A stretch of 10,128 nt of DNA, taken from positions 84,692-94,819 of the forward strand of contig WELB01000172.1 in assembly GCA_009602725.1 (NCBI GenBank), given 5' to 3'. Shown piece after piece: positions 1 through 6,918 of the stretch. The stretch comes from Spirogloea muscicola. Taxonomy: Eukaryota; Streptophyta; Zygnematophyceae; Spirogloeales; Spirogloeaceae. Within the stretch, counting starts at the first letter, position 1. Every line of letters starts with the position of its first letter. Position numbers and translations under genes: made by a program. The notes under the pieces were generated by a model. It was not told where the DNA came from and ran no database searches. It saw nothing but the letters and a program-made list of their open reading frames with translations.

Positions 1-148
1 GAGGGCCTCGTGACGCCGTGGCTTGGAGAAGGGTGGGGGCCGTCTGGGAGACATGGAGACTGGTGGGGGCCGTCGGGGAGACGGTAATGAGCCGCTCTGC
101 GCTGGCTTTTGGAGGCAGTAAAGCCCCGAACCCTCGCGCCCGGTTCAT
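1..148 (-). CDS. Possible N-terminus of a divergent gene (partial)
   Basis: An ATG at 148-146 on the minus strand opens a frame of 49 codons that reaches the left edge without a stop. The predicted peptide begins MNRARGFGALLPPKASAERL and is rich in Ala, Ser, Thr, Pro, Leu and Arg with a single acidic residue, which resembles an organelle transit peptide. It contains a ten-residue repeat (VSPTAPTSLH followed by VSQTAPTLLQ). The plus strand here has stops. If real, this gene is divergent from NSUN5 and shares its roughly 430-bp upstream region. I do not recognise the protein, and 148 nt of GC-rich sequence can be open by chance, so this is a weak call. Confidence 0.25.
   Translation of the reverse strand, partial: MNRARGFGALLPPKASAERLITVSPTAPTSLHVSQTAPTLLQATASRGP
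32..82. repeat. Two-copy 30-bp-period tandem repeat
   Basis: Positions 32-52 and 62-82 match at 20 of 21 bases (GGTGGGGGCCGTC core; the difference is T45 versus G75). The period of 30 bp is a multiple of three, so the repeat stays in frame in the minus-strand open frame that covers it. The second halves of the two units (53-60 and 83-90) have diverged. Confidence 0.7.
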
Positions 149-194
149 GAACACCGGGCCTGTAGAGAATATAGAAAATATGTGAATTTGTTTT

Positions 195-378
195 CCTATA
201 GGCACTTCTAGTGGGGAATTCTGCCCCGAAAAGCTGTGCCTGCATACATACAGGCACGTTCCTATATCGAGTCACATTTGCCTGGGAAAAAAAGTGCTTC
301 CCGCAAAATGGTGCCACTATCGAGGTTTTGCCCTAATGTGCCTATATCGAGAGGTGCCTATAACAAGGTTTGACTGTA
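195..378. mobile_element. Putative DNA-transposon end (Tc1/mariner or pogo-like)
   Basis: The stretch carries diverged copies of a short motif: CCTATA at 195-200, CCTATATCGAG at 261-271, GTGCCACTATCGAGG at 311-325, GTGCCTATATCGAG at 338-351, and GTGCCTATAACAAGG from 354. It ends in GGTTTGACTGTA at 367-378. Read on the minus strand the end is TACAGTCAAACCTTGTTATA, which resembles termini of pogo/Tigger-type elements that insert at TA. Repeated subterminal motifs fit such an element. No transposase and no matching left terminus is visible in positions 1-194, so this is a truncated or non-autonomous remnant at best. The family assignment is from recalled resemblance only. Confidence 0.4.
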
Positions 379-574
379 CTGCTGACACGGGGGTATTGAG
401 GGCGCCCTGTCTGCCTAGCCTTTGGCTGCATCATGAACCCCTGTATGCATCTGGCTGGCAGTTTACAGGGCAATTCTTAAAAACCAGCAGCCGCATTCTC
501 TTATTACCGGCCCGGGCGCTCCAGTGGCGTAGTCTGCGCGGCGCAAGCTCGCTGCGCCAGCGCCGAGCTCGGGC
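379..574 (+). promoter_or_regulatory. Presumed promoter and 5' UTR of NSUN5
   Basis: This is the sequence between the transposon-like remnant and the NSUN5 start codon. The last 80 bases are GC-rich and include a 6-bp stem (GGCGCA at 540-545 with TGCGCC at 553-558, 7-nt loop) that ends 16 bases before the ATG. No clear TATA box or other core element can be assigned. The transcription start cannot be placed from sequence. Confidence 0.35.
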
Positions 575-3500
575 ATGGGGGTTCCCAGGAAGGTCTACCT
601 GCAGGTGGCCAGCATCCTTGCCAGGGTCCTGGCTGCGGATGCCAGCAAGAGTGATGGGGCCTCCATCAAGTCGCTGGCGCTGGCGCCGGCCGTCGTTGCC
701 AAGAAGGCCACCTATGCCCTCACGTGCGAAACTCTGAGATGTAAGGCCAAAGTCATAGGCTGCGCGGCGACTGCAGGACTTGCTAGAGTAAACGATCCAC
801 GTGGAAAGCTCATCAATCAGACATGAGTGATGAGCTCCCAATGGTGTTGCCTCCCTTATCAGATGGTGCACTTACCAGTCACTCCGACCTCTCCTCTTGA
901 GCTTGTCCAGATTTGCCCGTGCTCAAGGAGGTTGTGGCCGCCACAGACTTGCTGAAGAGCACTGCTAAGGTGACAGTCCCACCCCATTTGAGTACCTCGA
1001 AGCTGTAGTTGTTGGTTACTTGCATCACTAGTAGAGTCCGTTGTGTCAGGTAGGTCCATTGCTAGCTTCTTCTTCTGCTCAATGTGTTCATGCCTGAACT
1101 TAGGTGGCTAAGAGGGGAAGCAGAAATGCTAAGCCGCAGGGAGAAAGACAAAATGGAGTTCTGAAATTCACGTCCATCTGCTTCTGATGGCAATTATAAC
1201 TGCAGGCCCCATTTCTTCAGGACAACTTGATTACCAATTGAGAGGCACCTCTTTGTTTGCATTTGTACATTTGTATCACAAGCAGATGCAAGCGGAGCTG
1301 GCGTATGTACTAGTGTACGACCTCCTCTTTGGCCAGGTCTTTACAATGTGCGCCCATTCTCGTGCAGTTGCATCTGTCTTGATACATCGACTGACCTCGT
1401 CAGCTACTCAGGCTGACACTTTGCTATTATCCTATTTCTAGGGCCTGGTGCCAGCTGGCAAAGCGGAGCAAGCAGTGCTTGCCCGCAAAAGTGCTCTAAG
1501 GGCATGTCTTGCAAGGCTACTGGTCAAGAGGCAGGTCTCCTCCGTGAAGGACCTCCTTCATTCTCAGATTGCAGGTGCGCGTGACCCCAACTCTCAAGTT
1601 GCACAATTCCTTTGATTGTAAGTGATAATGTAAAGAAAGTGCTCTGAATGTGCAAGACATCTCTTGCATGCACTTGTTTGGCAAGGAGCATAGAAAACAT
1701 GGCATCGCCCCTCAGTGGCTGCACACATTGGCACTTACCAATCTTAGCAGGATATCTGCAGGATATGAGATGCCAAGGTATGCTCGGGTGAATACCCTGA
1801 AGACTACTGTCCAGGATGTGTTAGACGCCTTCAGAACATCACAAGCCAATCTCACGGTACTCTGCGAAATCAAGCACGCAGTACATACTACAGAGGCATG
1901 AGTGTTGTGACAAGAATTCATTCCAGTTGGCTTGGTTTATGGTCGGAGGATCTACCATGAGTATTGGTACTTCAAGAGCTGTGACAATCTGATCCATTTA
2001 TCTTGCAAAGCTTTCACTTGAGTTATTTGTCACCTAGTTGCCCTGCATCTACGGTTGCAGATAAGAAGGGACGACTTGGTTCCTGAGCTCTTGATTTTTC
2101 CGCCAGGAACAGACCTCCATGACCACTACCTTGTTAGGAGTGGCTTACTTATTCTCCAAGTGAGGCATTTTTCTTATATTACCAATTCATTTCCGCCTTG
2201 TTGTCAATTTGCACAGGAGTCTGTCTGTATACAATAAAGACGTGTGCTTGGCAGACGTAAGAGAATAGTCTGCTTGTACTTTGGACGTGACATCTATATC
2301 AAGAGGGTGGGAGTATGATATCAGTAACTGATTTGCTTCAAGCAAGGTGACATCAGTCTTGTGCTGATGAGTAGGCAATCGAGGAATTTTACGATCGAAC
2401 TCAAATGTGTTAGCAGGGAAAGGCCAGTTGCTTACCAGCTCAAGCATTAGCTCCAGAGCCTTCTTGGGAGGTGCGCCAAACTGCTCAGCCACTTCTGCAA
2501 AAGACATGCTTGCATTCAGCACTGTGTTGAAAAATGTTGATTGGCTCTTTTGAGAGGACTTACTGAGTCTCCTTGATGAAGATATCTGTACAGTAGTCCT
2601 CCATAGCAAGCTTGCATTCACTTCTACAGCTCGGGCTTAGTTTGCCAAGCTCTAGCAAGCGGACAAGCAAGGGAGTGGATCAGAGAGTCATATGTGAAGC
2701 ACCAGAAGACTGCAGATGAAGTGTGTCCTGCAGTCCTTTCATGTACTTGAATGGTGCCTTTTCCAGGTTATTGATGCTTGTGCTGCACCTGGGAACAAGA
2801 CAGTGCACCTTGCAGCTCTTATGAAGGGACGAGGTCGAATAATTGCTTGCGAGAAGGACAGGGGTCGCTTTAAGCGCCTCAAGTGCACCGTGGAGCTTGC
2901 TGGTGCTTCCAGTATCCTCCTCCAAAGCTTCAGACAAGGGCCAAATATGAAGCTAGCATGTTTTTAGGAAGGGCAACTGTCTGCCAGCCATAGTATGCAC
3001 AGTTTTCCATCACATTGAAGCACAGTCTGCAAGCCCTTTTCTATCATCAAGATGCATGACTGCCCTGACCAAGGCCTTCAGATGTTGAGGCAAGACTTCA
3101 AGACTTCTTGGAAATGGACCCAGCTTCATCAGACTTTGCAAGAGTAGGTTGGGTGGACTATGTCATAGGTTTATTTATCTACATGTGACGTCAACTTAAT
3201 TACGCAGCTTCTGTTGCGCTCGTATAGCTTAAGATGATGACAGAATGTCTCATCACCCCTCATGTTTCTAAGGACCTCCTCAGAGTTGTGAAGCCTTCCA
3301 TCTACTGAGTGTAAGTGAATGAAAGTACAGGTCCAAGGTGTGCTCCTGGATCCTTCGTGCTCGGGTTCGGGTATGTCAGCACAACGACAAGACCACCTTC
3401 TACCTTCATCAGGCCAGGGTGACTACATTGCCCTGCCTAGGCAGACTTGAAGCTTTCTCCTGAAAGTCAAAGGGAGCCACTGAGAACAACAGTAATGAAT

Positions 3501-4839
3501 TAGCGCACTGTACATGTTCGACCATCTTATGCTCATATAAAAGCGCTGTACTCCAAGACCTTTTATGTCATCAGGGGTTGAGGATCTTCTCTCGTGATGC
3601 TGACACAGTTGCCTGTGGCAGAGAACCTCAAAGAGGACATGCAGCGCCTGGAGAACCTCGGCAATTTTCAGGAGAAGGCACTTCGCCATGCACTTTGTTG
3701 TAAGTTCTGTGTGGTGCATCCTGCTTGCTATTGGTCTTTGGGTACTTCACGATTTCCTGTCTCACTAAAGGGGTCGGAACACTACCCTGCATGCTCACAA
3801 TGTATCGGCATCCTGCAGTACCTGGCCAAGTGGGCTGGACTGAATGCTTGAGACAACGCTGAAATACCATGCAATCCTCCATCATTGGCGCCTAGTATCA
3901 TGGACTTGAATATTTGTGATACGATGTTTGATACGACTGAATGATCAAGCTGTGGCATCACATCTGTCATGGTTGCAGTTCCCTCTGTTGAGAGGGTGGT
4001 GTATAGCACCTGCTCTGTGCATCAACGCGAAAATGAGGACGTTGTGGCTGCTGTGCTCAGCCCCTCATCTAATACAAGCTTCAAGCTTGTCAGCGCCTTT
4101 CCAGCATGGCCTCATCGAGGGCTGCCTGTGTTCCCAGGAGGTCAGTTCCTGATGTTCTTCTCTGAGTTTAGTTTGTGCTTCATGACTTTCATAAAACCGT
4201 GAACTACTGTGCAAGCCGACGCTCCACGGTGATGTCAGAACCTATGCAAGGCACGTTCTAGAGAGGCATCTCAAAGCTTCGGTGTATTGTGCTGCCTTGA
4301 CATACACTTACAAATAACAAGCTCATGATGCAGCTCATCACTTGCTTCGGACAGACTCTGAGCGGGACAAGATGGACGGATTCTTTGTGGCCGTTCTAGC
4401 TCGTGTAGCTTCGGTGGGATCAAACAAGCTTGAGACCAGACAGCCAGCAGTACGACAGAAGGAACAAGTTTGTGAGGCAGGCACCGGAGACCAATATCTG
4501 CATATGGCTCCAATACAGAGCCTACCTACACACGAGGACCATGGCCAGTCTGCACAGCAGGACCAGAAGCTGCAGTCAAAGCTGAGGAGGAGAAAGCTGA
4601 AGCGGATGAGAAAGAAGCAGAAGTCTGAGAATGAGGCACAAAAAGGTCAAAGTGTGATGCAAGAGCCTAAGCGACAGTGCCTTGCACCAGAGGAGCTGCA
4701 ATACTATGACAAGGTGCAGAAGTTACAATTTCTGACCCAACATAGCCTGTGCATATCTTCGTCTTTGATGGCAGGCGTGTGCATGTCAATCATGTACTCA
4801 GGGCCAAAGGTTTGGCTCATTCGTCTTAGCTTGACATGA
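575..4839 (+). CDS. NSUN5: 25S rRNA (cytosine-C5)-methyltransferase, NSUN5/Rcm1 family
   Basis: This enzyme transfers a methyl group from SAM to a cytosine of large-subunit rRNA (yeast Rcm1: C2278 of 25S) in the nucleolus. Thirteen exons join in frame: 575-740, 911-969, 1286-1336, 1442-1574, 1762-1856, 2061-2159, 2417-2470, 2767-2911, 3082-3143, 3331-3370, 3583-3699, 3979-4140, 4334-4839, giving 562 residues, usual for the plant family. All introns are GT-AG. Visible motifs are PRYARVNTLKT near 141; PELLIFPPGTDLHDH in exon 6; GKASC at the start of exon 7; SAM-binding DACAAPGNKT at 222-231; LLDPSCSGSG with Cys298; and YSTCSVHQRENED with Cys352, by homology the catalytic cysteine, Cys298 serving in product release. 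PGAHHLLR and GFFVAVLAR follow. The C-terminal tail has a basic stretch at 473-491, a likely nucleolar signal. The ATG at 575 sits where family N-termini begin. Details such as IIACE and KRLK match plants better than animals. The exon 3 and exon 11 acceptors are the least certain. Confidence 0.94.
970..1285 (+). other. NSUN5 intron 2 (longest of the gene)
   Basis: A 316-nt intron with donor GTGACA and a T-rich tract before the tandem acceptor. I see no nested gene or repeat in it. Confidence 0.8.
1277..1290 (+). promoter_or_regulatory. NAGNAG tandem splice acceptor of NSUN5 exon 3
   Basis: The intron 2 end reads CACAAGCAG before ATGCAAGCG. Two acceptors lie three bases apart: AG at 1281-1282 and AG at 1284-1285. 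Use of the second gives exon 3 starting Met-Gln-Ala-Glu; use of the first adds one Gln. The frame is open for both. CAG is usually preferred over AAG, so I place the exon start at 1286. Confidence 0.6.
3231..3313 (+). ncRNA. Weak C/D-box snoRNA candidate in NSUN5 intron 9
   Basis: A perfect C-box match (ATGATGA, 3234-3240) is followed 64 nt later by CTGA (3305-3308), the usual span of a C/D snoRNA. CTTA before the C box could pair with TAAG after the D box to make a short terminal stem. No good internal D'/C' pair is visible, and the bases just 5' of CTGA match no rRNA site I can recall. The CTGA is only 22 nt from the intron end, so it may simply be the branch point. Low confidence. Confidence 0.15.
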
Positions 4840-5109
4840 ACAGCCCGTCAAAGGGAATAGATCGAGCAGCATGATTGCTAGGGAAGTCATATCAGCAGCT
4901 GAAGGAGCTATGTGTATTGTTTGCAGCAACATGAGAAGGTGTAAGGGCAGACATTGAAGAAGACCCCTGATGATAGGAATTGGACACCACGATGATGCCA
5001 CAAGCCAATACTCTAACTGGTATGTACTTCATATTCACAAGTATTCTGGAGCAGGAGTAGGTCGTGATTTTCACATACTAGATGTGAACTTTATTCACGA
5101 TATCACAAC

Positions 5110-5123
5110 CTCAAGATCTTGAG
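5110..5123. repeat. 14-bp perfect palindrome
   Basis: CTCAAGATCTTGAG is its own reverse complement. It lies about 270 bases after the NSUN5 stop codon, probably in the 3' UTR. A protein-binding site or a chance palindrome are both possible. Confidence 0.5.
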
Positions 5124-5204
5124 TCGTGTCAAGCCATTACTTAGAGGTCTCAGGAAGTGGATGCTAACATGGTGAAACTGAATGTTCTGTGGTATCATAT
5201 TCGC

Positions 5205-5209
5205 TGTAA
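5205..5209 (+). terminator. Candidate green-algal poly(A) signal TGTAA for NSUN5
   Basis: TGTAA is the common polyadenylation signal of chlorophyte algae. This copy lies about 365 bases after the NSUN5 stop in an AT-rich patch. A pentamer is expected by chance several times in such a region, so the assignment is tentative. Confidence 0.25.
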
Positions 5210-5344
5210 TTATTCATTTTCTAGCTGCGCTGCTGCCCTTCCTCCACGCTCACGCCTTCTTGGCTTGGCACAGTAGGAGCGGTCAACGCCCGTTGGCAAT
5301 GTGGCGGCAGCGGCGGTGCGGGGCAGTTTTACAAGAGTGACAGA

Positions 5345-5370
5345 CTGGGCCGAGAGAACACTCGGCCCAG
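5345..5370. repeat. Perfect 10-bp inverted repeat, 6-nt loop
   Basis: CTGGGCCGAG (5345-5354) and CTCGGCCCAG (5361-5370) are exact reverse complements around the loop AGAACA. Eight of the ten pairs are G-C. It would form a stable hairpin in RNA of either strand and lies between the two convergent genes. It has no T tract after it and is not a bacterial-type terminator. Confidence 0.75.
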
Positions 5371-6223
5371 GCCCTCCACGCCCCTTTGTTCATTCACTCT
5401 CTGGGTTGGCCACACACAGCCATCGCCCTCTACTGCAAGAGTGTTCCTTTGACTTATGCTTGGTCACCTGGAAAATTACATCGTTTATTGGGGCAGGCCA
5501 TCTGGCCCGTTTGGCACCCCTGGTCCCAAGGGCCGGTGTAGCTTGAGACCGTCACTTCGCCCACTAACAACCTTACCCGTTGCTGCCTCAACGGTACTCG
5601 CCATGGCTCAGCAAGCAGGCATGACCTTCGATGTGGGCTTGGGCTTACCAGCTTGAGGCTGGGGTCTTCTTTGAGCAATGCGAGCGGCAGATGGGGCTTG
5701 CGCGCCGATGCCATGTGAGCACGGGCGGCAGGATAAGCCTATCCCCATGACCCAAGCGGGTTGGAGTTACTGTTCTTGCTACTCCCTCTGAACACCAAGC
5801 TGACAGATGACGTGCCTCAACACGACAGAGCATGTGCATCTTACATGTGCCACAAGCACTGCACTTCTGAAGTGCCAGTCGATGAATCTTGTTACTGCTG
5901 TTGTGTAGCATGTACCAGATACATGTGCGAGTGCACATATTTATCCTGCCAAAGCTTGTCAACCAATCTACGTAATTGTGATATCTCACCATTCGTCCCT
6001 TCATTCATTGACTATGTGAGGGCCTTTCTCGGAATGCAAGGCTCCGTCTATCCTTCTTCAAGGTCCCTGAGTATCCCATTCCCTAAGTGGCCATATCAAA
6101 TTGAAGTCTGATGCGATCTTACTTCAGGTATTTACGTCCAGGATGGTGCACATCTGATTCAAGTCTCAAGGTTCCTTCCATGAGCTGATTCAGGACGACA
6201 TGTGCGTGGCTGCTGGGTGTTGG

Positions 6224-6228
6224 TTACA
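6224..6228 (-). terminator. Candidate TGTAA poly(A) signal for the minus-strand gene
   Basis: TTACA on the plus strand (TGTAA on the minus strand) lies about 690 bases beyond the dehydroquinate synthase homologue's stop codon, and is the first copy I see on that side. Long 3' UTRs are usual in chlorophytes. Further copies at 5841 and 5476 are alternatives. Confidence 0.2.
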
Positions 6229-6918
6229 TATTCTCATGAAATATTTTTCTCTGGTGCCTTCCAAGGCTCATTGTGCTAGGAGACTCTCGGCTGAGCTGTG
6301 TACTACCACTCTGTATAAACAAAACCTTTAGGCCTTCAATTTTATGTGTCAGTCTGTGTCTCGGCCCTCTGTGCAACAAAGTGCCTTCAAGGACAAAAGT
6401 TGCAGCTTCATGCACTCGGCACCATGAATGCGCTCCATCATTGTCGCCCATATCTTTGTGCACGAGCACCTTGTTCTATTGTTCTTCAGGGTGCTCTTTC
6501 GGCCTTCTCAGGCTGGCAGGACTGTCCAGGCCAGATGTGCTTGATTTGAGTTGCTGACCGGAATTAGAGAACCCAGCCTCCCACTTCAATCTCTGAGCAA
6601 GTAAAATCAGCACTGATTACGTTTGTTATTATGTTGTCTATGACCTCCTCAGTATCGTCCCCAAAACCGGTTCACCATGACAAGCTCCAATAGCGGCAGG
6701 CAATTTGAGAGGCCCAACAAGCTTTCTAATCGTGACAGGCTCAAAGCGGCCAGGTGGTTGCAAAAGAGCAGCGGGCTACGTCATGACAGCTCTAAGTAAG
6801 TGACATATGGAAGAGCACCGAGCAGTATGGAGGCTCCTTGGGCTTGTAGTAAGATGCTGGTAGTTTTCTTATAGCTCAAGTCTTTCATGGTGATTGGTTG
6901 ACCAAAAGCTATATGGGA

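Larger units (their letters stand above)
4840..6918. other. Intergenic region between convergent genes
   Basis: About 2.1 kb separates the stop codons of NSUN5 (plus) and the dehydroquinate synthase homologue (minus). It probably holds both 3' UTRs and a spacer. Open frames here are short, match no family I recognise, and no chain of GT-AG exons could be built with confidence on either strand. Items seen are a 14-bp palindrome at 5110-5123, a possible plus-strand poly(A) signal at 5205, a strong splice-acceptor-like site at 5211-5224 followed by GC-rich sequence, and a perfect hairpin at 5345-5370. From 5660 to 6918 I see nothing further beyond possible minus-strand poly(A) signals. Confidence 0.6.

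Noticed and set aside
820-850. GTGATGA at about 826 as a snoRNA C box in intron 1
   Set aside because: No CTGA follows at a suitable distance and no terminal stem is visible.
431-871. 146-codon minus-strand open frame across the NSUN5 start
   Set aside because: It is antisense to exon 1 of NSUN5 and its GC-rich 5' UTR, with no recognisable domain.
2233-2238. AATAAA as a poly(A) signal
   Set aside because: It lies inside intron 6 of NSUN5, with coding exons continuing downstream in frame.
2187-2621. 144-codon minus-strand open frame, a candidate nested gene in NSUN5
   Set aside because: It overlaps NSUN5 exon 7 (2417-2470) on the other strand. The plus strand there codes the conserved GKASC segment with proper splice sites, so the antisense frame is a shadow. 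It matches no family.
575-4839. NSUN5 as a decayed pseudogene
   Set aside because: Its pieces lie in different frames with stops between them, but every break is a GT-AG intron and all twelve junctions restore the frame. Both key cysteines are present.
5645-6111. Overlapping plus- and minus-strand open frames of about 116-119 codons
   Set aside because: Neither shows a known motif, a good start context or linked exons. Cys-rich runs on both strands look like chance translation of spacer or UTR.
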